In this document: one piece after another, positions 18,340-27,971 of the stretch
How positions within the stretch are numbered: the first letter of the stretch is position 1
Layout: every line of letters starts with the position of its first letter
From: Frondihabitans sucicola
Lineage (GTDB): Bacteria > Actinomycetota > Actinomycetes > Actinomycetales > Microbacteriaceae
Direction: 5' to 3'
Length of the DNA: 64,000 bases
Assembly: GCF_030296615.1 (NCBI RefSeq)
Contig: NZ_AP027732.1
Location: forward strand, 3,477,042-3,541,041
Made by a program: the position numbers and the translations under genes
Notes under the pieces: model-generated
What the model was told of the DNA's origin: nothing
What the model saw: only the letters and a program-made list of their open reading frames with translations
Databases searched by the model: none

Positions 18340-19803
18340 TCAGAGACGGGCGGCCGACGACCAGACGAGATCGGTGAAGCGCTTCCAGGAGGCATCCGTC
18401 GAGACCTGTGCCGGCACGGGCAACGCAGCCGCCGAAGCGATCGCATCGGCCAGCGCGAGTTCGTCGCGCTGCGTCACTGTGACGCACGACCAGCGCTCCT
18501 GGAGCTCCGCGCCGAATCCCGTCCGGGCGATAACACCCCGCAGGCCGGCAGCCAGGAGGGATTCGACGGCGACGTCGTGACTCGAGTACGGAGCCATGCT
18601 TACGATGATGTCGGACGCACGGACCCGAAAACTCGTCTCGTGACCGATGACGGCCGTTCGGAGGAACGGGTCACGGCTTCCGTCGGAGGACTCCGCGGGA
18701 GCGGAGATGCGCACGACCTCGAGGGGCTTGGATCCGAGACTCGCACCGTCACCCTCTGATGCACCGACCAGCGATAGGGCGTGCACGACTGTTTCGAAGT
18801 CGGCCGTCACGGCGTCGGCCCCCGCGAGAACGATCCGGGGCCGTTCGTCGGCGGGGCCGATCTCGACTGCGTCGAGCCCCAGTGCTCCCTCGACGAGGGT
18901 CGGACCGGGTACTCCAAGCGCCGGCAGCATCGACTTCCATCCGGCCAGTTCACGGTACGCCGTGGACGAGACGGTGACGACACGGTCCATGACGCGAACC
19001 GCCGCCAGATGCCAGCTGAAACGCCGGGGGTCATCGGCCGGTTCATCGGGCCACTTGTCGTAGAGCTCCACGTCGAGGAGAGGGCCGAGGCCATAGCCGA
19101 TGGACATGGTCGCGGTCGACGATCCCGAGGCGAGCGACATGACCTTCGACGCCCTGGTCGGTTGATCGCACACGTCGGGGAGGAGATAGACGCCGCGCAG
19201 CGGCACGATCACGGTGCCCGCAGGATCACGGTCGCGTGACGAAGAGGGCGAACCGTCGCTCGCTTCGACAAGGGAGCCGTATGCAGCGGACCACGTCACC
19301 GACACGACGCCCTCGGGGGCAGAGGCCCTTATCTCTTCCGCCACTCGTCGGCTGTCGCCGAGGCCGTCCGTTCCGAGGAGACCCTGGACATCGAGGAGCA
19401 CGGCGTCTTCCACGACGCGGACGACGGGTAGCGTCGCTGAGCCCTCCGACTCCGCCGCGGCGATGAGGAGGTCGGCGGCGCGATCGAAGTCGGAGAGGTC
19501 GACGGCTCGGGTGATCTCGTCGACGAACAAGGCGTGCGGCAGGGTCGCCGTAACGACGGCGGCGAGGAACCAGTGCTCGTGGGGTTTGAGGGCCCTCACG
19601 AGAGCGACGAGCCTGCGCCGCACGGCCGCGGACGGCTCCGCCGATGGCGAATCCCTGTTGTTTCGCCCGTCACCCGCGCTCGGATCAAGGACGGTGAGCG
19701 GGCGGTCCGGGCGACCGAGGCTCCTGACGATCAGGTCGAGGCGCGCAGCGACGGCGGAGAACAGAGCGGGGCGCGAGGTCGTCGAGGGGTCTGCGGTGGT
19801 CAT
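18340..19803 (-). CDS. Degenerate GT4-like protein (module B, second GT), probably inactive
   Basis: A 487-residue protein that aligns block by block with its upstream neighbour but has lost the catalytic signature. VIVPLRGVYLLPDVC matches ILVPWRCRIILPEVC, and SIGYGLGPLL matches AIGYDCIPLV. The TGIQRVV block is replaced by LGDSRRVAEE, the GTHEPRKNH block is absent, and instead of HEGYGLPVAES there is APYSSHDVAVES. The C-terminus SWKRFTDLVW still matches. The ATG at 19803 overlaps the upstream stop by 4 bp. The frame is intact and codon use is normal, so it is a maintained protein, perhaps a non-catalytic partner of the upstream enzyme. Activity with an altered site cannot be excluded. Confidence 0.75.
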   Translation of the reverse strand: MTTADPSTTSRPALFSAVAARLDLIVRSLGRPDRPLTVLDPSAGDGRNNRDSPSAEPSAAVRRRLVALVRALKPHEHWFLAAVVTATLPHALFVDEITRAVDLSDFDRAADLLIAAAESEGSATLPVVRVVEDAVLLDVQGLLGTDGLGDSRRVAEEIRASAPEGVVSVTWSAAYGSLVEASDGSPSSSRDRDPAGTVIVPLRGVYLLPDVCDQPTRASKVMSLASGSSTATMSIGYGLGPLLDVELYDKWPDEPADDPRRFSWHLAAVRVMDRVVTVSSTAYRELAGWKSMLPALGVPGPTLVEGALGLDAVEIGPADERPRIVLAGADAVTADFETVVHALSLVGASEGDGASLGSKPLEVVRISAPAESSDGSRDPFLRTAVIGHETSFRVRASDIIVSMAPYSSHDVAVESLLAAGLRGVIARTGFGAELQERWSCVTVTQRDELALADAIASAAALPVPAQVSTDASWKRFTDLVWSSAARL

Positions 19804-21347
19804 GCGAAGGCTCCGAGGGTCGCGCCCGCGGTCAGGACGGCCCAGAGTTCGTCGGAATAGTCGTCCCAGGTCCGGAGTCTCGCCGCGCGACACTCGGCGG
19901 AAAGCTTCGCCAGTGCCTCACCGCCCGAGAGAAGGTCTCTCATTGCGGTGACGAGTGCGGCGTCCGAGCGGGGATCGATGACCAGGGCGCCGCCCCGTTC
20001 CGCGATCTCCAGGGTACTGCCGTAGTCCGTCGTGATGACGGGGGTGCCACAGGCGATGGACTCCGCGACCGGCAGGCCGTAGCCCTCGTGCAGCGACGGG
20101 AAAAGGGTGAATGCCGCCTCGCGATAGGCGCTCCACAGGAAGTCGTCGCTCACGCCACGTCGCGCCGAGACCGGTCGCCCCAGTGCGATGAGCTCTTCCA
20201 GTCGAGTATCGAAGGACGTGCCGAAGCCTGCTCCACCGAGGAACATGACCTCGAACTCGAGCCCTTCTCGCCAGAGGATCTCCGAAGCCTGAAGAATCGC
20301 AAGATGGTTCTTGCGCGGTTCGTGAGTGCCGACGGCGACGAGAAGCGGCGTGGACAACGAGCGGCCCAGGCCGAGGGAACCCGGCGTCGAGGGCGGAGCA
20401 TCTGCAGCGAGCTCGCACTCGACCACCCGCGGTGTGGGTCGGTTCTGTGCGGCCACCGCCGAGAAGAAGCCGTCGAACTCAGCCGTTGCGGCCCTGCTAA
20501 TCGGCGAGACGACCTCGGCTTCTCGAAGAACCCTGAGGTAGTGCAAGAAGTCGGTTCCGCCGGGCGGAGGAAGCGCTTCGGGGCTCACCAGAGGGATGCA
20601 GTCGTAGCCGATGGCACTGATGGTGTTGCCCGAGTACCGACCGATCGATTCGTAGACGGCACTCTGGCCCCGGGTGCAGACCTCCGGCAGGATGATGCGG
20701 CAGCGCCAAGGGACCAAGATCGGCGAGATGTTGTCGTCGAGGTCACGATCGATCTCCGCATCGGGTTCGACCTTGCCCCACTGGAGGACTCGGACTCGCT
20801 GCGCGGCCGTGAGGTCTTGAAAGGCGTTGGAGCGGTCGTTCCACGCGACGAGCCGGACCGGGAAGCGGCCGTACCAACGACTCATGGTCTCGCGAACAAC
20901 TCTCTGGATGCCCGTGTTTCGATTCGACCGGGCGCATCCGTCGACCTCGGCCACGACTTTGTCTTCGAGGACCTCTGCGAAACGCTCTCCGCGACCGCGC
21001 TCGTAGGCGACCTGGGCCGTCTCCGCGAGGAGCCACACGAAGAAGTCGGCGCGCGCGAGGGTGGCGAGGTTCCGCCGGGCTTCGAGAAGCAGCGTCTCCG
21101 ACGGGAAGACCGTCGTGAGTACTGTCAGCGTGAGCCACAGCTCATCCGTGCGACGCCCCGAGACGAGGCGATCGACGACTCGGGCGAGAGCCACGGAGCC
21201 GTTGTCCCCGGACGCCAAAGCATCGAGGGGCGCGTCGTATACCGGCACCTCGACCGGGCCTGTCCCGAGAAGAGTTGCAGCGAGCGCCGCAGCTCGCTGT
21301 GCGAAAGCGGCGCGGACGCGCTCGTGGCCCGACGCGACGTGGCTCAC
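19800..21347 (-). CDS. GT4 glycosyltransferase, TGIQRV family (module B, first GT)
   Basis: A 515-residue enzyme with NTGIQRVVRETMSRW, ILVPWRCRIILPEVC, SAIGYDCIPLV, GTHEPRKNHLA, FPSLHEGYGLPVAES (both GT4 glutamates) and a C-terminal TWDDYSDELW. GTG 21347 was chosen because it overlaps the stop of the small upstream gene (GTGA). It is the counterpart of the enzyme at 11596-13140 in the duplicated module. It uses an unidentified nucleotide sugar. The helical N-terminal 125 residues have no recognised function. Confidence 0.86.
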   Translation of the reverse strand: MSHVASGHERVRAAFAQRAAALAATLLGTGPVEVPVYDAPLDALASGDNGSVALARVVDRLVSGRRTDELWLTLTVLTTVFPSETLLLEARRNLATLARADFFVWLLAETAQVAYERGRGERFAEVLEDKVVAEVDGCARSNRNTGIQRVVRETMSRWYGRFPVRLVAWNDRSNAFQDLTAAQRVRVLQWGKVEPDAEIDRDLDDNISPILVPWRCRIILPEVCTRGQSAVYESIGRYSGNTISAIGYDCIPLVSPEALPPPGGTDFLHYLRVLREAEVVSPISRAATAEFDGFFSAVAAQNRPTPRVVECELAADAPPSTPGSLGLGRSLSTPLLVAVGTHEPRKNHLAILQASEILWREGLEFEVMFLGGAGFGTSFDTRLEELIALGRPVSARRGVSDDFLWSAYREAAFTLFPSLHEGYGLPVAESIACGTPVITTDYGSTLEIAERGGALVIDPRSDAALVTAMRDLLSGGEALAKLSAECRAARLRTWDDYSDELWAVLTAGATLGAFA

Positions 21348-21616
21348 TTGCGCCCCAGACCGCGCGCGCCGAGGCCACGGATTCCGCGGATCGGTTTGGT
21401 GATCCGCCACGAGAGTGTGCCTCGCATGTCGGTCACGAGCGCGCGATGAGCGAGGATCTCGGATCGCGTATTGGCGACGAAATCGGTCCAGCGCTCGACC
21501 TGCGCGGCTTCGAGGGCTGCCACCTCGGCTCGCAGTCGCTCGATCTCAGCGAAAAGCTCTTCTCTCGAGGCGTCCGGCCCCGTGCTGCCGTCGTGGCCCG
21601 TGTCGCCGGTCGTCAT
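21344..21616 (-). CDS. Small coiled-coil protein with GTLSWRITKPIR motif (module B)
   Basis: A 90-residue protein. The ATG at 21616 has GGAGG seven bases upstream, which decides the start over an ATG 36 bases earlier. Residues 18-45 (EELFAEIERLRAEVAALEAA) form clear coiled-coil heptads. A helix then leads to MRGTLSWRITKPIRGIRG and a basic end GARGLGRK. It is the relative of the protein at 13140-13427 and likewise overlaps the start of a TGIQRV-type GT4 gene. A role as adapter or membrane tether of the GT pair is inference. Confidence 0.74.
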   Translation of the reverse strand: MTTGDTGHDGSTGPDASREELFAEIERLRAEVAALEAAQVERWTDFVANTRSEILAHRALVTDMRGTLSWRITKPIRGIRGLGARGLGRK

Positions 21617-21668
21617 CGTCTTCCCTCCGAGTCCCTCGCGCGAGCCGGACAAGCAACCCCCGCGACCA

Positions 21669-23357
21669 TCACTTCTGTGCCTTGGGCATCAGCCAGAGTC
21701 CGTTGTTCTGGAAACTGTCGCTCGCGATCAATTCTGCTCCGGCTGCCTTGCCGGCCGGCCAGTCGCGGCGGGTGATGACCAGATCGGTCGTCGGCAACTG
21801 CTTCGTCTTGCTCGTGTCGATAATCTTCACGGGCCGGGGTTCCAGGAGATACGCGTAGATGTTGCGACTCACGCCGAATTCATCGCCGCCGGTATCGAAC
21901 GAGACCGAGTCGTGCGGATACTGCGCCACGTAGTTCTGGAGGACGAACGCGTTGTTGAAGCCACCGAAAACCGGTCGCATGGTGCGCACCTGCGCGACGT
22001 TCGACGCGACGGCGAAGTAGCCGCCGAGCACGACCAGGACAGTCGCCGCCGAACGTGGTCGCATGAGGAAGAAGCAGCCGATGGCCGCCGCCAGCGTGGC
22101 CGCGACGAGCGGTGTCGAGTGCGCTGCCGTCACGTTGGGCCAGTCGAACTGCGTGAGTCCGGCCACATTGATGGCCAGCCAGATGCCGCCTTTGTTTTCG
22201 ATGATGTCGGGCAGGACGCGAAGACCGACGACGACGTAGGCCGCCATGGCCAGCATCGTCGCGAGGAGTGCGGTTCGCCGGATCTTGCCCCGAACACCGC
22301 CCAGAGCGGCGAGGATTCCGAAGAGACTGAGCAGGGACGCCATCGGTTGGAAGTAGCGGCCGTAGGTGTAGGTGTCGAGCCGGAACGGTGACGACGTGAC
22401 TGCCGGGCCGACGTATACCGCGGTCACGACCTCGAGAGCCAGAGCGGCGATCAAGATCCACGTAGCGGCCCCGAACGTGCGGGTCTTCCACTCGAGGCGA
22501 CCTTTGAGGACCAGGAAGACCACGCCGATCACGACCAAGCCCAGACTAGCCGCGAGGTGGTACCAGACCTGTCCTGACGTCGCCACGAGGAAGCCCGCCG
22601 GGTTCTGGTGAAAGATGCTCAGGATGCCTTTGACCTCGCGCTTGCCCACCATCGGGTAGAGAGAGCGCGTGACCGACCGGTAGACCAGGAAGAGCACTCC
22701 CGAGAGGATGATCGAGCTCGCCAGCAGGCTGATCGCGTTGGCCCACTGCTTCTTGACGAGGAGGAAGACGCCCCACAGGATCGACGCCCCCACGAGCCCG
22801 ACGAGTCGACCATGGCTGAAGAAGGCGTAGGCCGACGCCGCCCCGAGGATGACGAATGCGACCGGCGTCGGGCGCTGGAACGCCCGGACCGCCGCCCAGC
22901 CGCACACGGCGACCATGAGTCCGAGAAAGTTCTCGGCGAGCGCAAACCCCGACATCTGCGTGATGGCCGGCAGGAGAGTGATGATGGCTGCGGCACTGAC
23001 GGCGGTGGGCCAGGCGGTGCCGAACCGGCGCGCGATCAGGGCGTAGAAGGGAAGGGAGGCCAGCGCGGCCAGCGCCGACATGATCAGGGCGGCGCGATAG
23101 ACGCGGGATGGATCCTGCAGCACCCACCAGAGGGGCACGAGGACGACGCTCCAGCCCGGGTAGTAGCTCTGCCCGGAGAGATGGGGGATGGAGCCGAAGC
23201 CCGACATGACGATCGAGTTGGCCAGATAGCCGATCTCGTCGTCGGAGAACACCGGCGACTGACGAGACCGCGCCGCAAGGAACTGGGTCAGGATGCTGAT
23301 GAGCACCAGCACGACGGGGAGGACCCACGCGCCGATCGTGGTCATCCGGGCTGACAA
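21669..23357 (-). CDS. GT-C-type membrane glycosyltransferase
   Basis: A 562-residue protein with about eleven membrane spans and a soluble C-terminal domain of about 100 residues. After the first span comes VFSDDEIGYLANSIV; the paired acidic residues in the first outer loop are the catalytic signature of GT-C enzymes using polyprenyl-phosphate sugars. YGRYFQPMASLL resembles a second conserved loop of such proteins. It is the first gene of the run leading to module B, 52 bp ahead of the small coiled-coil gene. Its role may be to add side-chain sugars outside the cell. Start 23357 is the outermost; an in-frame ATG at 23345 is possible. Confidence 0.75.
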   Translation of the reverse strand: MSARMTTIGAWVLPVVLVLISILTQFLAARSRQSPVFSDDEIGYLANSIVMSGFGSIPHLSGQSYYPGWSVVLVPLWWVLQDPSRVYRAALIMSALAALASLPFYALIARRFGTAWPTAVSAAAIITLLPAITQMSGFALAENFLGLMVAVCGWAAVRAFQRPTPVAFVILGAASAYAFFSHGRLVGLVGASILWGVFLLVKKQWANAISLLASSIILSGVLFLVYRSVTRSLYPMVGKREVKGILSIFHQNPAGFLVATSGQVWYHLAASLGLVVIGVVFLVLKGRLEWKTRTFGAATWILIAALALEVVTAVYVGPAVTSSPFRLDTYTYGRYFQPMASLLSLFGILAALGGVRGKIRRTALLATMLAMAAYVVVGLRVLPDIIENKGGIWLAINVAGLTQFDWPNVTAAHSTPLVAATLAAAIGCFFLMRPRSAATVLVVLGGYFAVASNVAQVRTMRPVFGGFNNAFVLQNYVAQYPHDSVSFDTGGDEFGVSRNIYAYLLEPRPVKIIDTSKTKQLPTTDLVITRRDWPAGKAAGAELIASDSFQNNGLWLMPKAQK

Positions 23358-23549
23358 CCGGACGGACCGATCGGCGAGCGCGGGTTGAGCTACTTGGCTG
23401 ATGAGTTCTCCTGGTTAGCGGGCCACGGCGCGCCGCGCGCTGGTCTCACCCCGGCGCGACGCCAGTCATCTTAGCCGGGGCGCTTTGCCGGCAGCCGTCC
23501 GATGCGCGACTGTCGGAGCTGCCTGGCAAGGACCACGGGCTGGGGACGG

Positions 23550-23555
23550 TACCGT
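23550..23555 (+). promoter_or_regulatory. Candidate -10 hexamer (TACCGT), near-leaderless start
   Basis: TACCGT matches TANNNT and ends six bases before the GTG at 23562, so the transcript may begin at the start codon. No Shine-Dalgarno or -35 box is seen. Confidence 0.3.
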
Positions 23556-23561
23556 CTCTGT

Positions 23562-24697
23562 GTGAGCATCCGAGTCCTGGTCGACGCCACGTCGATCCCC
23601 ACGAACGCCGGGGGCGTCGGCCGCTACCTGCTCAACCTGATCCCCGCTCTCGCCGAGCGCGACGACGTCGAGCTCGTGGTGGCGTCCCAGCGGAGAGACG
23701 CCGACCTGTGGGCCGAGAAGGCACCTCGAGCCCGCGTCGAAGTCGTTCCCGGCTGGGCCCGCTCCGTACCCGGGCGGCTGATCTGGGAGCAGCTGGGCCT
23801 CGGCCGTCTGGCCTCGAGGCTCGCCGTCGACGTCCTGCTCGCTCCGCACTACACCGTGCCGCTCGCCTCCCGGGTGCCCATCGCGGTGACCCTGCACGAC
23901 GCCACCTTCTTCTCGCACCCGCATCTGCACTCGCGCCTGAAGCGCACCTTCTTCCGCACGTGGACCCGCGTGTCCGTTCGACGCGCCGCCGTGTGCATCG
24001 CGCCGAGCGAGGCGACTCTCGAGGAGGTCCGTCGCGCCACCCGAAAGCCCCTGCCCGGCGCTGTCGTCGCGTATCACGGCATCGACGCCGAGCGGTTTCG
24101 CCCGCGGGGAGCCTCCGACCAGGCCCGCGCCGTGTCGTCCTTCACGGGCCGCGGTCCGTACGTCGGGTTCGTCGGCACGATCGAACCGCGGAAGAACGTC
24201 GTTCCGCTCGTCGAAGCCTTCCTCGAGGCCACCGACGACGAGCGCCTGGCCGGCTGGCGGCTCCTCATCGCGGGCGGCGCGGGATGGGACGACGAGGCCG
24301 TCGAGCTCCTCCGTGCGAAGACGCACGCCCCCGGGTGCAGTGGACCGGTTTCCTCGACGACGGCGACCTGCCCGGCTTCCTCTCGGGAGCGGATCTGATC
24401 GCGTATCCGAGCGACGGTGAAGGCTTCGGGCTGCCGCTGCTCGAAGCGATGGCCTGCGGCACCGCCGTCCTCACGACGAAGCGCCTCGCCCTCCCCGAAG
24501 TGGGCGGCGACGTCGCCTTCTACGCCGAGCCGACCCGGTCGTCCCTCGTGGAGGCGATCCGAGGCATCCTGCTCGACAGCCGTACCCGCACCGAGCGGGG
24601 TCTCGACGGGCCGGCCCGCGCCGCGACCTTCACGTGGGAACGCTCGGCCGCCGACCACGTCCGCGCTTTCGAGAGCGCCAGGCGGGTGCGCCCGTGA
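23562..24697 (+). CDS. GT4 glycosyltransferase (mannosyltransferase-like), apparent frameshift
   Basis: A 378-residue GT-B enzyme once one C is added. The N-half starts SIRVLVDATSIP with NAGGVGRYLLNL (the glycine-rich acceptor loop), then APHYTVPL and TLHDATFFSHP. After GTIEPRKNV the reading frame changes at a run of five C (24328-24332) and goes on as VQWTGFLDDGDLPGFL, YPSDGEGFGLPLLEAMACG (EX7E) and a normal C-terminus. GTG 23562 fits the start of the fold. The stop overlaps the next GT2 start by 4 bp. It resembles WbaZ/MtfB-type mannosyltransferases, but the sugar is not certain. Confidence 0.85.
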
Positions 24698-25564
24698 CGG
24701 CGTCCGGCGATGTCGCCGTCATCACGATCACGTTCTCCCCTGGTGACACGCTGGAGGCGTTCATCGGCTCCCTCCGCAGCGAAGCGTTCCCGCCCGGCCG
24801 CGTGATCGTCGTCGACAACGGGTCGACCGACGGCGCGCCGGAGGCGGCCGCGCACGCGCACGACCACGTCGAGCTCGTCCACTCGCCCGGCAACATCGGC
24901 TACGGCGCCGCTGCCAACCTCGGAATGACCCATGTCGACACCGCCGTCGACTGGATCCTCGTCTGCAACCCCGACACGCAGGTCACCCCCGGCGCCATCG
25001 CGACTCTCCTCGAAGCCGCTGCGTCGCACCCCGACGCCGGAGTCCTGGGGCCCCGCGTCGTCGAGCCCGACGGCAGCATCTATCCGTCGGCCCGCGCTCT
25101 GCCCGCGATCCGGACCGGCATCGGGCACGCGCTCTTCTCGGGCATCTGGCCCACGAATCCCTGGACCAGGCGCTACCAGCAGCGCGACGTCTCGAACGCG
25201 AGCTCCCCTCCGAGGTCGGCTGGCTCTCGGGAGCCTTCCTCCTGGTGCGGCGGGGGCCTTCGAGTCGGTGGGTGGCTTCGACGACGACTTCTTCATGTAT
25301 TTCGAAGATGTCGATCTCGGCCGACGAATGGCGCTGGCCGGGTGGCGGAACATCTTCGTGCCGGATGCCGTCGTCGTACACATCGGCGGAGCCAGCACCG
25401 AGAAGGTCGCCGACGTGATGGTCCGGGCGCATCACCGCAGCGCGTACACGTACATCGCCAAGACGCACCCCGGCCTTCTGTGGGCACCCGTCCGGATTGC
25501 CGTGAAGCTCGGCCTCCGCGTGCGGGCCGGATCGATCATCCGAAAAGCTCACCGAGCGGAGTGA
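24694..25564 (+). CDS. GT2 rhamnosyltransferase-like enzyme, two apparent frameshifts
   Basis: With two added bases the gene encodes a 290-residue GT-A enzyme: VAVITITFSPGD, VVDNGSTDGA, SPGNIGYGAAANLG, VCNPDTQVTP, EVGWLSGAFLLVRR, FMYFEDVDLGRRM and HIGGAST. This is the WbbL/RfbF rhamnosyltransferase signature. The first break is near 25190-25196, just before ERELPSEVGWLS. The second is at a run of five G (25252-25256). Two breaks 60 bases apart, with all motifs intact in three frames, point to base-calling errors rather than decay. It may attach the first rhamnose of a chain, as WbbL does in mycobacterial arabinogalactan linkers; that is inference. Confidence 0.82.
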
Positions 25565-25598
25565 TCGTCGGGCCGCGCGGCACGCCCGGCACTCGCCG

Positions 25599-26780
25599 TC
25601 AGCCGTGCAGCGTTCGCCCCAGGATGTCGCGGTACTTCGCCGAGACGGCCTCGACCGAGTAGTCGCGGGCCGTCTCGCGAGCGGCCGAGCCGAGGCGTTC
25701 GCGAAGCGCGGCGTCACCTTCGACCCTGCTCACGGCGTTCGCCAGGGCGGTGGCGTCGCCGGGCTCGACCAGCAGCCCGTTGACCCCGTCGACGATCACG
25801 TCGACGATGCCCGGCGCGCGCGAGGCGATCACGACGCAACCCGCCGTCATCGCCTCCAGCAGGGCGACGGGCAGGCCGTCGCGGTCGCCGTTCGAGGCGG
25901 GGACGGAGGGGTAGAGGGCGACGGAGGCCATTGCATACTCCCGCGCCAGGTCGTCGCGACCGCGCTGCCCGACGAACTCCACCTCGGGGCCGGCCTGGGC
26001 CTCGAGGCGCCCGCGCAGGGGTCCGTCGCCGACGACGATGACACTGCGCGACTCGTCGGCGGGGAGAAGCGCGAGCGCGTCGAGCAGGACGGCGGCGCCC
26101 TTCTTCTCGACGAGCCGACCGACGAAGAGGAGCCGACCCGACTCACGGGGTGTGCTCTCGACGGCGCGCTCGACCGGCCCGACGTCGACGCCCATGGGAA
26201 TGACCCGCACCTGATCGGACCTGGCGCCGAGCTTCTCGAGCTCGACCGCCATGTCGGCGCTCATGCAGGTGACGAAGCGGGCACCCCGGATCACGCGACG
26301 CTTCAGACGCGTCGGCGCGCCGCCCTGGAGGGCGTAGAGATCGCCGCCGAGCGTCGTGACCACGCGGGGCAGGTCGCCGAGGACGGCGCTGCCGACGATG
26401 CCCTGCGGGATGATCCAGTGCAGATGCGCGAGCGCGGGCGCGTAGCGCTTGTTGGCGCGGCGTAGGGCGAACGCCATGGCGGCGAAGAAGAAGGGCACCT
26501 GGACCCAGCGTGAGCGCTTCGCCCGGAGGTTCTCGACGATCGCCCCGTCCGCCAGATCTTGGAAGCGGCGAGGGAAGTAGGAGTACCGGTGGATGGTCAC
26601 GCCGTCGATGACCTCGTGCCGCGCCGCCCGTCCGACCATCGGGGCCACTATCACCACGTCGAAGTCGCCGGAAACGGCCTTCGCGAGATCGAGGACGAAT
26701 CCTGGAGTGCCGTCGCCGGCTCGCGCGGGGAGGGTCGATGTGGCTACGAGCAGAGTTGGCTTCGGGGTGGGAATCGACAT
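25599..26780 (-). CDS. GT4 glycosyltransferase
   Basis: A 393-residue GT-B enzyme. It begins LLVATSTLPARAGDGTPGFV and continues through THLGG-like VVTTLGGDLYALQG, RVIPMGVDVGPV, LLFVGRLVEKKGAAVLLDA and GLPVALLEAMTAGCVVIAS. The usual second-half pattern is present, though the first glutamate of EX7E lies in the variable SNGDRDGLPVALLE context. ATG 26780 was chosen because the preceding open frame on that strand has no homology and runs antisense through the convergent neighbour. It is monocistronic on the minus strand, convergent with the GT2 gene. The donor is unknown; hexose or deoxyhexose transfer in glycan assembly is likely. Confidence 0.84.
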   Translation of the reverse strand: MSIPTPKPTLLVATSTLPARAGDGTPGFVLDLAKAVSGDFDVVIVAPMVGRAARHEVIDGVTIHRYSYFPRRFQDLADGAIVENLRAKRSRWVQVPFFFAAMAFALRRANKRYAPALAHLHWIIPQGIVGSAVLGDLPRVVTTLGGDLYALQGGAPTRLKRRVIRGARFVTCMSADMAVELEKLGARSDQVRVIPMGVDVGPVERAVESTPRESGRLLFVGRLVEKKGAAVLLDALALLPADESRSVIVVGDGPLRGRLEAQAGPEVEFVGQRGRDDLAREYAMASVALYPSVPASNGDRDGLPVALLEAMTAGCVVIASRAPGIVDVIVDGVNGLLVEPGDATALANAVSRVEGDAALRERLGSAARETARDYSVEAVSAKYRDILGRTLHG

Positions 26781-26939
26781 AATGTTGCACTCGGCCCGGC
26801 TGAGCAGCTGGGCCGACAGCAGCCTCCTAGGTCCGGTGCGAGGGCGGTAGGTGTTCGCCACCGATCTTACGGGCCGCTCCCGTGGTTCGAGTTCGTGGCC
26901 GGCCGTGAGGCTGTTGCCGACCAGACAGCGAGGAGCCCC

Positions 26940-27929
26940 GTGACGACGAGCACGCCGACACCGACACCGACCAGAAGGTCGGGCCGAGCCTCCGTGATCT
27001 TCTACGCGAAGATCTTCTTCGGGGTGGTCGCGCTCGCTCTCCTCGTCATCGGAGTCGTGCGCGAGCGTTCCAGCATCGCCCACGGCCTCTCGCAGATCGA
27101 CGTCGCGACGGGCGTCCTGGCGGTCGTCTTCACGCTCGTCGCGCTGATCAGCAACATGCTGTCGTGGAAGTCCGTCATGGCCGCCCTCGGCTCCCCCGTG
27201 CGCCTGCCGGCAGCGGTCTCGATCTTCTTCGTCGGCCAGCTCGGCAAGTACATCCCGGGCGGCGTCTGGTCCATCGCCTCGCAGGCCGAACTCGGGCGCG
27301 CCTACGGCATCGCCAGGAGCCCCAGCGCTCTGGCCGCGATCACGTCGATGCTCATCGGCATGGTCACCAGCGCCGTGGTGGGAGTCGTCGGCCTCCTGCT
27401 CTCGTCCAGCGACGGGCTCCGCACCTACTGGTGGCTTTTCATCTTCGCCCTGGTCGGTCTCGTCCTGTTGACCCCGCCGGTCCTCGGGCGCCTCGTGCAT
27501 CTCGCGCTGAGGCTCCTCCGCCGCCCCGACGACCTCGGGCGGTTGACCTGGACCGGCACCATCAGCGCGTTCTGCTGGTCCGCTCTGATGTGGGTCGCGT
27601 ACGGCGCCCAGGCGACCCTCCTGCTGCGCGCCTTCGGCGCGCACGGCGCCGGGCTCTTCGCTCTGGCGATGGGGTCGTACGCGATCGCCTGGCTCGTCGG
27701 CTTCCTCGTCATCATCGCCCCCGCGGGCCTGGGCGCGCGCGAAGGCGTCCTCCTCCTGCTGCTCAGCGGAGTCGGCGGGGTTCCCGGCGCGGCCACCAGC
27801 CTCGCCGTGCTCAGCCGCGCCATGATGACCCTCGGCGACGTCCTCCTGGCCGCGATCGGAGCGGGAGTGGCGTCTCGACGACGCCTCGCCCTGGCGCGTT
27901 CGGCTCAGGCGGGCTCGCAGGCCCGCTGA
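26940..27929 (+). CDS. Flippase-like membrane protein, LPG_synthase_TM/UPF0104 family
   Basis: A 329-residue protein with about eight spans. IFFVGQLGKYIPGGVWSIA is the family hallmark, and a glycine-rich IAPAGLGAREGVLLLLL occurs near the C-terminus. The family includes the membrane half of MprF, which flips lysyl-phosphatidylglycerol, and many stand-alone members in glycan loci thought to move lipid-linked sugars. There is no synthase domain here. GTG 26940 was chosen with AGGAG four bases upstream; the open frame extends further upstream but has no membrane-protein character there. It likely moves a lipid-linked precursor for the nearby GT-C enzymes. Confidence 0.85.
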   Translation: MTTSTPTPTPTRRSGRASVIFYAKIFFGVVALALLVIGVVRERSSIAHGLSQIDVATGVLAVVFTLVALISNMLSWKSVMAALGSPVRLPAAVSIFFVGQLGKYIPGGVWSIASQAELGRAYGIARSPSALAAITSMLIGMVTSAVVGVVGLLLSSSDGLRTYWWLFIFALVGLVLLTPPVLGRLVHLALRLLRRPDDLGRLTWTGTISAFCWSALMWVAYGAQATLLLRAFGAHGAGLFALAMGSYAIAWLVGFLVIIAPAGLGAREGVLLLLLSGVGGVPGAATSLAVLSRAMMTLGDVLLAAIGAGVASRRRLALARSAQAGSQAR

Positions 27930-27971
27930 CCCGCATCGGGTCACCAGCGCCGTGCGCGCAGGGTGTTCGCG

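Noticed and set aside
25599..27944. A 781-residue minus-strand glycosyltransferase
   Set aside because: The first 388 residues are antisense to the flippase-like gene and have no domain. The GT fold begins at ATG 26780.
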